A stretch of DNA of 51,626 nucleotides from positions 1-51,626 of the forward strand of contig JAEYRN010000012.1 in NCBI GenBank assembly GCA_023435565.1, in the 5' to 3' direction. The notes below the pieces were generated by a model, which saw only the letters and a list, made by a program, of their open reading frames with translations, did no database searches and was not told where the DNA came from. The first letter of the stretch is position 1. The number at the start of each line of letters is the position of its first letter. This stretch comes from Bacillota bacterium. GTDB lineage: Bacteria > Bacillota > UBA4882 > UBA8346. The translations under genes and the position numbers were made by a program. Shown one piece after another: positions 43,951 through 51,626 of the stretch.

Positions 43951-45157
43951 TACTTTCTCCTCTTACTGTTATCTCAAGACGTTTTTTGATAATATCAAAT
44001 AATGGATTATCCTTTCTCGGTAACTCCGGCTTTTCTCCCCGATCGATAGCCTTCCAATAATCCCCTGGGAGGCCTTTTGTTCCTAATTCATAATCATAAC
44101 CGTCCCATTCATCCTCCCGATATGAATAAAACGCCCAGTGATACTTTCTATTCTCCAGTATAGTAATTATATCTTCCAAATATCTTTCCACACCTTTATT
44201 TCTTCTCATACAACCGAATTCCGCGACAACGATCCGATTTGCCGGTATGGTATTATTATTAGCCCATTTATAAAACGGTTCAAAATATTTATTAATTACA
44301 TTCTGGTCCCATAATACCTGTTTGCCGCCGAACTCAATTTTCCCGGGATACGAATATTTACCGCCGTTTCTAAAGTTTGCCCCTGATGTAAAGGAATATG
44401 GCTCATACATATGAAACGAATAGAGAACTTTATCATCGTCAAGTTTTCCAGGCCATCCCGTATAAGCCGGGGGTTGAGCATAAAAACCCGACTCAACCAT
44501 TATAGGTGTTTCAGGATCGACCTTGCGGATAGCCTTGATAATTTTTTGGTAAAATTGATAAAGATCCCCCGGGGTTTCTTTATATTCTTGATACCAATCG
44601 ACAAATCTATCGGCATCACCCACTACCGTCTGTTCTTCTATATCTGTTCCCAGTTCGGGAAAGGGCTCATTTAAAATATCATAGGCGGCGATACATGAAT
44701 AATCTTTTAACTCTCTTGCAAGGTCTACCCAAAATTTAATTGCTTGCTCCTGATATAAAGTATTCATCCATAACCTTGAATCCGGCTTATCTCCGTTTTT
44801 CTGTGTCCACCGGCATCCGGGAAGCGATAGGGGAGTAATCACTACTTTTTGTTTATATTTTTCTGCCCATGAAAGCGTTTCTTTTAACTTTTTAAGGTCA
44901 TTCCTTATTAATTCTTTATAATTTGAGGCATTACCAAGCAGAAAGTCGCGTTTTTGGGGTTCCCATTTATCATAGGCAAGCCTGACCCATTCGATATTTA
45001 TTGAGGCCACGTCTTTAAACCATTGCTCTTCGGGAACTACATTAAAAAAATTACAACCGCGGCGAGGGTATTTATCCCAAAATGTGATTTTATCCTGGGC
45101 GTTAATTGGCAACAGTATAACAAATAGAAATAATAGCGATATAGTTATTCTCGGCAT
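43943..45157 (-). CDS. Secreted glycoside hydrolase family 5 (cellulase-like)
   Basis: A 404-residue GH5 enzyme. A signal peptide ends near INAQ (about residue 20). The (beta/alpha)8 barrel has the acid/base in DILNEPFPE (about E164) and the nucleophile in VVAEFGCM (about E312). It would cut beta-1,4-glucan or beta-mannan outside the cytoplasm. No carbohydrate-binding module or dockerin is visible. The ATG at 45157 is 8 nt from GGGGG; a TTG at 45160 is the alternative. It is first in the operon with the AraC/GyrI and UvrA2-like genes, an odd pairing. Copy B of the shared upstream element lies 50-95 bp before it. Confidence 0.88.
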   Translation of the reverse strand: MPRITISLLFLFVILLPINAQDKITFWDKYPRRGCNFFNVVPEEQWFKDVASINIEWVRLAYDKWEPQKRDFLLGNASNYKELIRNDLKKLKETLSWAEKYKQKVVITPLSLPGCRWTQKNGDKPDSRLWMNTLYQEQAIKFWVDLARELKDYSCIAAYDILNEPFPELGTDIEEQTVVGDADRFVDWYQEYKETPGDLYQFYQKIIKAIRKVDPETPIMVESGFYAQPPAYTGWPGKLDDDKVLYSFHMYEPYSFTSGANFRNGGKYSYPGKIEFGGKQVLWDQNVINKYFEPFYKWANNNTIPANRIVVAEFGCMRRNKGVERYLEDIITILENRKYHWAFYSYREDEWDGYDYELGTKGLPGDYWKAIDRGEKPELPRKDNPLFDIIKKRLEITVRGESNG

Positions 45158-45204
45158 CAATCAAACCCCCGTAAAATTCAATTAACTCCTAAAAGTCATC
45201 TGAT

Positions 45205-45250
45205 ATTTTTCGCTAATATCTTCCAAATTACCTGTTATATAAACAAATTT
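45205..45250 (-). promoter_or_regulatory. Shared upstream element, copy B (GH5 gene)
   Basis: This is the second copy of the element at 37943-37987, matching at 31 of 37 core positions and in the same orientation to the downstream gene. The conserved words in gene sense are AAATTTGTTTAT, CAGG, AATTTGGAAGAT and GCGAAA. Its end is about 48 bp from the GH5 start codon. Confidence 0.5.
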
Positions 45251-45391
45251 TAGCAAAAATTACCTATCTATAAGAGTTTATATACAAATATTGCCACTTT
45301 TTTCAATCCTTGTACAAAGTAATTTAGCTGTATATAATTTACTTAAGGCATCTTAGCTTTTACTGCGAAAGAAAAAAATTAGGAGTCAGAC

Positions 45392-47068
45392 ATGAAGAAG
45401 CTACTATTAATGGTCTTTTTTTGGACTTTCCTGGTTATATCCCTTGATGCAAATATCCTGGGCGATACTAACGGTAATAATAATGTTCTTGATCTGAAAG
45501 ACTTTACCGTATTCGTATTCAGCCAGAGTAATCCTTCCGAAGAAGATCCCCAGGTTTATGAGTTAAAACCTGATATTAATATCAGAGCAATCCAGAAATG
45601 GTCTACTATGGGTGATGAAATTAGCGACTATAACTATAAGTCGATTAAACACTATCATAATCATAACATAAGCTTTATCGGCGGAGGTACTACTTCCGTA
45701 ATTTTTGAGAAGGATTTTAGTAGTCCGGAAATATTTAGAGATATGACAACGCGAGACGCCAATAATCATCTTGTACCTCATAATGAAATTGTACCCGACG
45801 CCTATCGGGGTTCTTTAGCGAATCCGAGGTTCCGTAAATATATCATTGATTGGTGTAAAATACAAATAGACGGTGGAGTTGACGGACTCTTTTTTGATGA
45901 AGTCATTGCTGGATTTTCAGGCGGTGCCGCTAAAAATTATAATGGTAATGAAGGTTTTGATGACTATTGTATTACGGACTTTAACAAATATCTGGTGGAG
46001 AAATATCCGACTTACACAAGGCAGGACTGGAAAAATAATTTTGGAATGACGGATAATAATATTATTAAAAAAGAAATCAGTCCGGCTGATCTCGTCAATA
46101 ATTTTAACTACCGAAAGTACCTTCAAGAGCATGGATGGAATGGGGCTGCCGCTGTAACAAGTCCTCTGATATCGAAAAACCCCCTAACCAAAGAATGGGG
46201 TGTAGCGGTAAATAACAGAATGTATAAAGCGGATACCTTTTTGGGTGAATATACGGCCCGTTATTGGCAAGAAATTGTTTCTGAATTAAGGGAATATGCT
46301 AGCCAAAAATATAACAAATATATTTTAATAACATCAAACGGAATACTACCCTTTGTTGATTTTAATTGTCTTGGTATGTATGATTGGAACCCCGATGAAC
46401 AAACACCAGATGGCAGAGGAGCCGATTATGTACCTATTACAAATAAACATTTAAACGGATCAAAATCACTAATGCCGATTTATAAAACGTTGTATCATAA
46501 AAATCGCGAAACTGCGGGTAATGTGCCGCTGGTTACCTTCATCGACTGGCCGACTGAAATGATGGATAATTATAATAAATTACCCATCGAAGAAAAAAAA
46601 GACTACTGGAGAATCTTTGGAGCGGAAAGCTATGCCTGTGGCCTCTATCCCGCATTCCATTTAAAAGATACCGTTGGAGGACTTACAGCAACCGATGCTG
46701 GTATTATCGACTTTTATAAGGAATATATGTTGTTTTATAAAAAAAATAAAGAGATTTATGGGCATCAAAATTATCACTATTCAGACCTGCCGGTTTCCGT
46801 TAATAAAAACAATATTGCTCAAAATTTGATGCTATCCAAGGATGGAACAAAATATGCCCTTCATCTTATCAATCATAATTATAAGAAAGGTATTTTCTCA
46901 CAACAAAATTTTACGGTTACGGTTGCGCTTAATAAAACGCCTCGACATGTATGTATGATCTCTCCGGATTTTCGCGGTAAAAAGGATTTAGCCTATGAAC
47001 ATAAAAATAATCAACTATTAATCAATGTTAACAATATTACATATTATAACGTTATTGTTATAGAATAA
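45392..47068 (+). CDS. Secreted glycosidase-like TIM-barrel protein with an EF-hand/dockerin-like loop
   Basis: A 558-residue exported protein. A signal peptide (about 1-20) is followed at once by GDTNGNNNVLDLKDF, a single dockerin or EF-hand-like Ca2+ loop. A large domain of glycosidase character comes next (YIIDWCKIQIDGGVDGLFFDEV, with the D/E pair a likely active-site acid; aromatic-rich loops; a beta-rich C-terminus from about 470). No GH family can be named with confidence; a clan with (beta/alpha)8 barrels is likely. AGGAG precedes the ATG. It is the only plus-strand gene between the sugar operon and HU and has no terminator close behind it. Confidence 0.6.
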   Translation: MKKLLLMVFFWTFLVISLDANILGDTNGNNNVLDLKDFTVFVFSQSNPSEEDPQVYELKPDINIRAIQKWSTMGDEISDYNYKSIKHYHNHNISFIGGGTTSVIFEKDFSSPEIFRDMTTRDANNHLVPHNEIVPDAYRGSLANPRFRKYIIDWCKIQIDGGVDGLFFDEVIAGFSGGAAKNYNGNEGFDDYCITDFNKYLVEKYPTYTRQDWKNNFGMTDNNIIKKEISPADLVNNFNYRKYLQEHGWNGAAAVTSPLISKNPLTKEWGVAVNNRMYKADTFLGEYTARYWQEIVSELREYASQKYNKYILITSNGILPFVDFNCLGMYDWNPDEQTPDGRGADYVPITNKHLNGSKSLMPIYKTLYHKNRETAGNVPLVTFIDWPTEMMDNYNKLPIEEKKDYWRIFGAESYACGLYPAFHLKDTVGGLTATDAGIIDFYKEYMLFYKKNKEIYGHQNYHYSDLPVSVNKNNIAQNLMLSKDGTKYALHLINHNYKKGIFSQQNFTVTVALNKTPRHVCMISPDFRGKKDLAYEHKNNQLLINVNNITYYNVIVIE

Positions 47069-47382
47069 ATTGTCAAAAAAATACTGGCGATTATTCTTTA
47101 AACGGTTTAAATCTATGTATTAACAATACAATTATTTTAAGTAATATTGAAATAAAAAGCATACAAAACCAGACTAAAGAAACGCACTGTTTCTAATGGA
47201 CCTAGATCCAAAAAGTATTGGATAAAGTTTAGTAATAAAACAAGAAAAGCAGTCAATGAACTGTTTAATAAAAAAACACGATTAAAATAATAAATTTCCA
47301 TAAAGACTACAAAAACATCTGCCGAATAATAAAGTGGCAAGATTATACTATTATAATCTTTAAAAAAGAGGAGGCATTTATC
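47069..47382. other. AT-rich gap before the HU gene
   Basis: About 310 bp with no supported gene. A hydrophobic 67-codon minus-strand frame (47137-47340) has a TTG start without a ribosome site and is treated as an AT-rich artefact. TATAAT at 47352-47357 is a plausible -10 box for HU, but no matching -35 box was found. Confidence 0.45.
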
Positions 47383-47661
47383 TTGACTAAAACTGATCTC
47401 ATTGACAAAGTGGCGAAAGTTACCAAGCTAACAAAAAAAGATTCCGGCCAAGCCCTTGATGCCATTATTAATGCCATCACCGGAGCGCTTGCCAAAGGCG
47501 ACAAAGTTACTCTAGTTGGTTTCGGCAGTTTCGAAGTTAGAAAACGCGCTGCCCGTCAAGGCCGGAACCCCCAAACCGGTAAAGCAATCAATATCCCCGC
47601 CCGGAAAGTTCCAGCATTTAAAGCCGGTAAAGCTTTAAAAGAAGCCGTAGGAAAGAAGTAA
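47383..47661 (+). CDS. hup: HU family DNA-binding protein
   Basis: A 92-residue histone-like HU protein that bends and compacts DNA as a dimer. The fold is complete: helical N-terminus (TKTDLIDKVAKVTKLTKKD), the GFGSFEVRKRAARQGRNPQTG arm with the intercalating Pro, and the AFKAGKALKEAV end. It starts with TTG, 6-7 nt after GAGGAGG. It is monocistronic with its own terminator. Confidence 0.97.
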   Translation: MTKTDLIDKVAKVTKLTKKDSGQALDAIINAITGALAKGDKVTLVGFGSFEVRKRAARQGRNPQTGKAINIPARKVPAFKAGKALKEAVGKK

Positions 47662-47670
47662 AAAATTTAA

Positions 47671-47696
47671 CCCGCCCTTACTAGGGCGGGTTTATA
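47671..47696 (+). terminator. Terminator of the HU gene
   Basis: An 8-bp GC stem (CCCGCCCT/AGGGCGGG) with a 4-nt loop is followed by TTTATAT, 9 bp past the HU stop. Confidence 0.88.
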
Positions 47697-47783
47697 TACC
47701 TTCCTCCTCCTCCGGGCTGGCCTTTAGCTATTTAAAGACCGGCCTTTAATATGTTTATTTCCTTTTAAAACAATCAATATATA

Positions 47784-47817
47784 AATAAAAAAACAGCTCC
47801 CTTTAAAAAGAAGCTGT
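47784..47817 (-). terminator. Terminator of the small membrane protein gene
   Basis: An ACAGCT/AGCTGT stem with an A/T loop is followed on the minus strand by TTTTTTTAT. It lies about 25 bp past the stop of the 56-codon gene. Confidence 0.8.
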
Positions 47818-47840
47818 ATCTACTTTTATCCAAATAGCTT

Positions 47841-48011
47841 TTAGGCCTTTTTCGCCAATGCCGCCACCGCGAATAGTCCGGCGGAAATGACCATCATCCA
47901 AAAACTCGAAAACTGTGCAATACTAATTACCCCCTGGCGCATTAAGATTCCGACGATAGCGATAATCAGAGCGGCCCACCAAAGAATACCGACAGAAGAT
48001 GAATTTTTCAT
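47841..48011 (-). CDS. Small two-helix membrane protein (56 residues)
   Basis: A 56-residue frame starting MKNSSSVGILWWAALIIAIV. Two predicted membrane helices (about 7-25 and 33-52) are joined by a short loop (MRQGVISIAQFSS), ending with a basic AKKA. AAAGGATG lies 7 nt before the ATG, and a terminator follows directly, so this is a real transcription unit. The third-position GC of the frame is that of a coding sequence. The family is not recognised. It may be a membrane-stress or transport accessory peptide; no function is claimed. Confidence 0.75.
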   Translation of the reverse strand: MKNSSSVGILWWAALIIAIVGILMRQGVISIAQFSSFWMMVISAGLFAVAALAKKA

Positions 48012-48210
48012 ATGAATCATCCTTTCGACTTTATTTCAAAGAATAGGTATAATTATCACTAAGTATAAAATTCGACCATTAAATGAGTTTTCCTTTTAAA
48101 ATGCAGCCAATGGGAAAAAACCAAAAAATTTGAATAATTGTACTTTCAAGAATATCCTGATTCTGTACGCCAAACATTTTCCCCTTCGAGTAAATCAGAT
48201 GTAAGCATTC

Positions 48211-48927
48211 TTACAATTTATGATATAACCAATCCGGAATGAATCTCAAAACCCATGCGATCAAGGCCCATCTTTTCGTTACATATGCTTTTTCTTTTCC
48301 TCGTTTAATATTCCGGTAAATCTGCCAGGCGGCTTTTTCAGGCGAAGCCACCCAAAACAGGCCTTCCCCTTTGGCCATATCGGTAGCGACGAATCCCGGT
48401 TGAATATCGATGATGTTAATATTCGTTTTGAGTTTTTTTATTTTACATCTTATTCCTTCAAGGTAATTGGAGACGAATGATTTGGAGGCATTGTAAGAAG
48501 GGGCGATGGCGCTTCCCCTAATGGCGGCGATTGACGAGATCGCGGCCAATGTTCCTTCCCCTTTTTTTAAGAAATAGTGTAATGAGACATTTACCAGTGC
48601 GGTAAAACCCGATACATTGACATCAATGGTTTCCTTTTCTTTCTCCCATTCAAGCCCGTCATTGAGATAACCAGTACCCGAACTGATGATGATCAGATCC
48701 ACGCCGTTCATCGCTTCGATCAGTCCATTTAAATTGAGCATGGCTTGAGCTTGTTTGGCCAGATCGATAACCCTTATATGTGTAGGGGTATTTAACTCTT
48801 GCCCGAGTTCTTCCAAAAGATCCGTTCTCCGGGCGGCCAAACCAAGGCAAAAACCTTCGGCCGCGAGCACCTTGGCCAATGCTCTGCCGATACCGCTGCT
48901 GGAGCCGATAATAATCGCTTTTTTCAT
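48211..48927 (-). CDS. Short-chain dehydrogenase/reductase
   Basis: A 238-residue classical SDR. The cofactor loop is GSSSGIGRA (8-16), and the active-site YNASK motif lies near residue 150. After it come the typical GFVATDMAKG loop and a C-terminal extension with a hydrophobic, basic stretch (KRWALIAWVLRFIPDWLYHKL) that may touch the membrane. Substrate unknown. GGGAG lies 6 nt before the ATG. It stands alone about 90 bp downstream of the CheY-like gene on the same strand. Confidence 0.85.
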   Translation of the reverse strand: MKKAIIIGSSSGIGRALAKVLAAEGFCLGLAARRTDLLEELGQELNTPTHIRVIDLAKQAQAMLNLNGLIEAMNGVDLIIISSGTGYLNDGLEWEKEKETIDVNVSGFTALVNVSLHYFLKKGEGTLAAISSIAAIRGSAIAPSYNASKSFVSNYLEGIRCKIKKLKTNINIIDIQPGFVATDMAKGEGLFWVASPEKAAWQIYRNIKRGKEKAYVTKRWALIAWVLRFIPDWLYHKL

Positions 48928-49017
48928 TATATCTCCCGCTTTATAGGCTGCTTGGATTTCAATTGCCCCGATATGAAATCCTTCCCAACGGTTAATTCCG
49001 TCTAATCTTGGTCTGAA

Positions 49018-49380
49018 TTAGCAACCTACTGCTCTTTTAAGAGTATCCACAATCGTCTCCATCTTCAACGGCTTGACCAAAAAATTCACCGCCCCGGCCA
49101 TTAAGGCTTCCTTTACCATTGTGTCCTGTCCCATAGCTGAGACAATAATAATTTTACAATTAGGATCGTGCTCCTTTAACTTTTTAACTGCAGTAATTCC
49201 ATCCATATCCGGCATGGTGATATCCATAGTAACAACATCGGGGTTTAGTTCCTTATATTTTTTAACGGCCTCGACACCGCTTCTTGCTTCCCCGACCACT
49301 TCAAACCCAGCTTCCAGTAAAGCACCAGAGATGGTCTTTCGCATAAAAATAGCGTCGTCTACCACCAAAACTCTTTTCAC
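49018..49380 (-). CDS. CheY-like single-domain response regulator
   Basis: A 120-residue stand-alone receiver. D8/D9, phosphoacceptor D53, S81 and K103 are all in place, and the DDAIFMRKT start resembles chemotaxis CheY of Bacillota. The frame is open to 49410. The GTG at 49380 is preferred because AAAGGGG lies upstream of it and the protein then has CheY length. No chemotaxis genes adjoin it, so its kinase and output are unknown. An effect on flagellar switching is one option. Confidence 0.88.
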   Translation of the reverse strand: MKRVLVVDDAIFMRKTISGALLEAGFEVVGEARSGVEAVKKYKELNPDVVTMDITMPDMDGITAVKKLKEHDPNCKIIIVSAMGQDTMVKEALMAGAVNFLVKPLKMETIVDTLKRAVGC

Positions 49381-49643
49381 CAGTTCGCACCCCTTTAAAT
49401 CCAGATTCATGACCTTTTGTTAAATATTAACACCGAATATAACTATAGCTTTATATTAATTATACCTTATTAGAAAAAATTTACCAAGTAAATATGTAAT
49501 AATAAAAGATATTTTATTAAATCTCCGTACCTTTGGCCTTTTGTGAGCTAATTATTATTTATGCTACAAAGACGCTGACACAGAAAATTCCATTAGAAAT
49601 CGTTTTCTTCCCTTTATATATTCCGGCAAAACCGGAGAAAAAT

Positions 49644-50783
49644 TTAGTTATTAGGATAGTACTTCCTTAACCACTCCAATTCTCGACGTTCGTCATTCCC
49701 CTCATACCACCCTTTGCCAAAGAGACAAGCCACCCGTTGAAAATATTCTTCATACATTCGCCCCACCCGTTCCAGGGAATAGTTCTTTTCAGCCCATTCT
49801 CTACAAACAGCCGGTCTTATCCGATCAATGTTTTTAACCGCCCAGCAAAACTCTTCAAAAACCCGGCAACGGTAGCCGGTGACCCCATGCAAAACCGTTT
49901 CCGGGAAGACCCCCCAGTCAGTGGTTATCACCGGAGTCCCACAGAGTTGCGCTTCCACATTGACTCCTCCAAAAGGCTCCAGGTAAAATGTGGGCATTAA
50001 TACCGCCTTAGCATTACCCAGCAGTTCGGACCTTTCCTCCGGACCTACCGCCGGTAGATACTTGATGTGTTTTTCGGAACCCAAAAAGATACCTTCTTCA
50101 GGGTTATCAAGTGAACCTTGCCCGACAATATATAATTGGTTTCCGGTAGCTTTCGACACATCCGACGCTACTTGGATTCCTTTACGCCAAATGATTCTTC
50201 CGAAGTATAATAAATAATCCTGCTTCCTGGGCTGAAATGCAAAATCATTGACATCATAATAATTAGGAATAACTGCGTCATACCAGCACCCGTCATCTTG
50301 ATTCAGGAGCCCGTAAATATAATGCATCCAGGCATAGGATTCAAAGACGCGATGAGTACAGAAAACACCAGAATAACCAATACCGGGTTCTACGGTTAAA
50401 AGATTAACCGCTTCTGAAATAGGCTGTTGATAATTGCCCATCGGGCATAATAAAATATCCTGGTCTTCCTTTCTCTTAAGAACCGCCTTAATCGCGTTAT
50501 GGTTGAAAGTCTGGTAGGCCAGGTCTTTAGGATTATGTTTGAAAAATTCTTTGGAACTATTATAATTACCATAAGCTTTTTCAAGTATATCTCTAGTGGA
50601 TACTTGGATAAACTCATCACATTCTATTTCTGAACCTTCCACCCCATAAAAAAAAATGATATGCCCGAAACTTTTCAACATTTTAGCGAGTTTAAGAACT
50701 TTCTGTGTATAGGCGCAAGCTGAATTTTTCTTATTTGTGGCTAAATGAGCAAGTCCTAGAAGATGAAAACGGAGTTGTTTCAT
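49644..50783 (-). CDS. GT4-type glycosyltransferase
   Basis: A 379-residue GT-B fold transferase of the GT4/GT1 superfamily. The C-terminal half has the nucleotide-sugar site with the E-x7-E motif (EPFGGVNVE) and the GTPVITTDWG loop. The N-terminal half is unusual, with a HNAIKAVLK...LLCPMGNYQ stretch. It would add a sugar to an unknown acceptor. AAGGAAGGA precedes the ATG. It lies just downstream of the collagen-like gene on the same strand and may glycosylate it; collagen-like spore filaments are often glycosylated. That link is inference. Confidence 0.82.
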   Translation of the reverse strand: MKQLRFHLLGLAHLATNKKNSACAYTQKVLKLAKMLKSFGHIIFFYGVEGSEIECDEFIQVSTRDILEKAYGNYNSSKEFFKHNPKDLAYQTFNHNAIKAVLKRKEDQDILLCPMGNYQQPISEAVNLLTVEPGIGYSGVFCTHRVFESYAWMHYIYGLLNQDDGCWYDAVIPNYYDVNDFAFQPRKQDYLLYFGRIIWRKGIQVASDVSKATGNQLYIVGQGSLDNPEEGIFLGSEKHIKYLPAVGPEERSELLGNAKAVLMPTFYLEPFGGVNVEAQLCGTPVITTDWGVFPETVLHGVTGYRCRVFEEFCWAVKNIDRIRPAVCREWAEKNYSLERVGRMYEEYFQRVACLFGKGWYEGNDERRELEWLRKYYPNN

Positions 50784-50966
50784 ATTTATCCTTCCTTTTA
50801 AATCAGTAGTCAGGAGTCAGCCATTATTGGGTTGATGTTATTGGGCTTATAACAGTCAACCGGCTTCTTCAAAGCTCCCCAATACTGTTTCTATCTTTTG
50901 TATTTTATATTGTTGAAGCCTTAATAGTGACATTCCTTGCAAAAAGCTATGTCATAAATTTGAAAG

Positions 50967-50994
50967 AATTGCGCCGGACAGACCGGACGCAATT
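50967..50994 (-). terminator. Hairpin after the collagen-like gene
   Basis: A long stem (AATTGCG-CCGG with CCGGACGCAATT, one bulge) begins 12 bp past the stop. The minus-strand tail is CTTTCAAATTT rather than a clean T-run. Confidence 0.6.
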
Positions 50995-51005
50995 CCTCCA
51001 AACAT

Positions 51006-51626
51006 TTAAGATAACTTGATGATTCGTACCGAAGCGTTTACTTGGTTTTGAGTTCCTCCGATTAGCTGTTCCAAACCAATTGAGTTAAATGATGTATAGT
51101 TACGGACAGTTATTGTAGCCGGTGCGGTAATTGATAAAATAACTCTGCCGGTGTTTTGAATGTTTGCTGCTCCAACGCTATAGATGCTTTCAGGAACCGG
51201 ATTACCGTTGATGAACAAAGCGAATTGGTTAACACGGTTTCCCTGTACCATAAATGTTATTTCATAAACACCGCTTTCATTAATGATAATATCCGTACTT
51301 CCAGGTGTATGCGTTACATCGCCCACAATCAAACCATTGTTACTAAATGGTACCGCCGCTCCTATCGGTAGATCCAGAACAGCAACATTGTTATAGATAT
51401 AAGCAAACGTTGCCGGGAATCCAGGTCCCGTCGGTCCTACAGGTCCAGTGGCTCCGGTTGCTCCAGTTACTCCCTGTGGTCCGGCTGGTCCGGTGGCTCC
51501 CGTTGCTCCAGTTGCTCCCTGTGGTCCGGCTGGTCCAGTGGCTCCCGTTGCTCCGGTTGCTCCCTGTGGTCCGGCTGGTCCGGTGGCTCCCGTTGCTCCG
51601 GTTGCTCCCTGTGGTCCGGCTGGTCC
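51006..51626 (-). CDS. Collagen-like surface protein, C-terminal part (runs off the right edge)
   Basis: The frame is open to the end of the window, giving 206 residues of a longer protein whose start lies outside. Gly-X-Y triplets (GPAGPQGATGATGAT units, then GPVGPTGPG) pass into a ~130-residue C-terminal domain of beta-rich, BclA/TNF-like type. That domain contains SGVYEITFMVQGNRVNQFALFINGNPV, GVGAANIQ-like turns and ends NASVRIIKLS. Such proteins form trimeric filaments on spores or cells. A shorter start at 51332 lies inside the C-terminal domain and is not credible. Confidence 0.88.
   Translation of the reverse strand, partial: GPAGPQGATGATGATGPAGPQGATGATGATGPAGPQGATGATGATGPAGPQGVTGATGATGPVGPTGPGFPATFAYIYNNVAVLDLPIGAAVPFSNNGLIVGDVTHTPGSTDIIINESGVYEITFMVQGNRVNQFALFINGNPVPESIYSVGAANIQNTGRVILSITAPATITVRNYTSFNSIGLEQLIGGTQNQVNASVRIIKLS
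51425..51626. repeat. 45-bp tandem repeats encoding collagen-like triplets
   Basis: A 45-bp unit (GGTCCGGCTGGTCC plus Ala/Thr-Gly codons) repeats about four times and continues past the right edge. Copies are nearly identical at the DNA level, which favours length change by recombination. Confidence 0.9.

Noticed and set aside
47137..47340. 67-codon hydrophobic minus-strand frame
   Set aside because: A TTG start without a ribosome site in very AT-rich DNA, where T-rich codons read as hydrophobic by default.
51006..51332. A 108-residue protein starting at 51332
   Set aside because: The frame stays open through the collagen repeats to the window edge, so the true start is outside.
1..51626. 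CRISPR arrays, tRNA or rRNA genes
   Set aside because: No regularly spaced identical repeats with unique spacers and no tRNA-like GGTTCGAATCC arms were seen. The tandem repeats present are coding.

Overview
The window is AT-rich bacterial DNA from a Bacillota (Firmicutes) lineage. The evidence is a maf-radC-mreBCD-mrdA-minCDE-rodA cell-shape cluster, a MurT/GatD peptidoglycan amidation pair, a LysM protein and a collagen-like protein of the kind found on spores, strong AGGAGG ribosome binding sites, and frequent TTG/GTG starts. minE is present and neither ABC sugar-binding protein has a lipobox cysteine. That fits a clostridial, Limnochordia/Hydrogenispora-like and possibly diderm lineage better than Bacillus; the species cannot be fixed from the sequence. 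No rRNA, tRNA, CRISPR array or intact insertion sequence was seen.

Left part (1-13.3 kb): a beta-glucoside uptake and signalling locus. A membrane-anchored solute-binding protein and a NarL-type response regulator read leftward. Divergently, two CUT1 permeases, a second solute-binding protein, a paralogous response regulator and a GH94 cellobiose phosphorylase read rightward. A membrane histidine kinase and a GAF-GGDEF diguanylate cyclase follow on the minus strand. No ATPase subunit is encoded, so the transporter probably shares one encoded elsewhere.

Middle part (13.4-35.7 kb): almost entirely minus strand. It holds gatD-murT, a two-LysM protein with a 36-bp tandem repeat, a KduD-like dehydrogenase, a cupin, a chromosomal TubZ-like tubulin GTPase, GTP-dependent PEP carboxykinase and a Nudix hydrolase. 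Then comes the elongation/division block rodA, minE-minD-minC, PBP2, mreD-mreC-mreB, radC, maf. Last are a PilZ protein and a YjbQ plus P-type ATPase operon. That operon sits behind a consensus promoter, a yybP-ykoY (Mn2+) riboswitch and an overlapping intrinsic terminator, so the pump is best read as a Mn2+ exporter.

Right part (35.7-51.6 kb): a looser accessory region. It has an MBL-fold hydrolase, a small STAS-like protein, the remnant of a GNAT acetyltransferase gene, an alpha/beta hydrolase, a beta-lactamase-like serine hydrolase, and a GH5 - AraC/GyrI regulator - UvrA2-type ABC protein operon. Next come a secreted glycosidase-like protein with an EF-hand/dockerin-like loop, HU, an unlisted 56-residue membrane protein, an SDR, a CheY-like regulator, a GT4 glycosyltransferase, and a collagen-like surface protein that runs off the right edge. 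Intergenic gaps here and around maf/radC carry imperfect palindromes. A ~44-nt element is shared by the upstream regions of the STAS-like and GH5 genes.

Several minus-strand genes have their first possible start inside the ribosome binding site. Starts were moved inward in those cases, and the reason is given in each entry.
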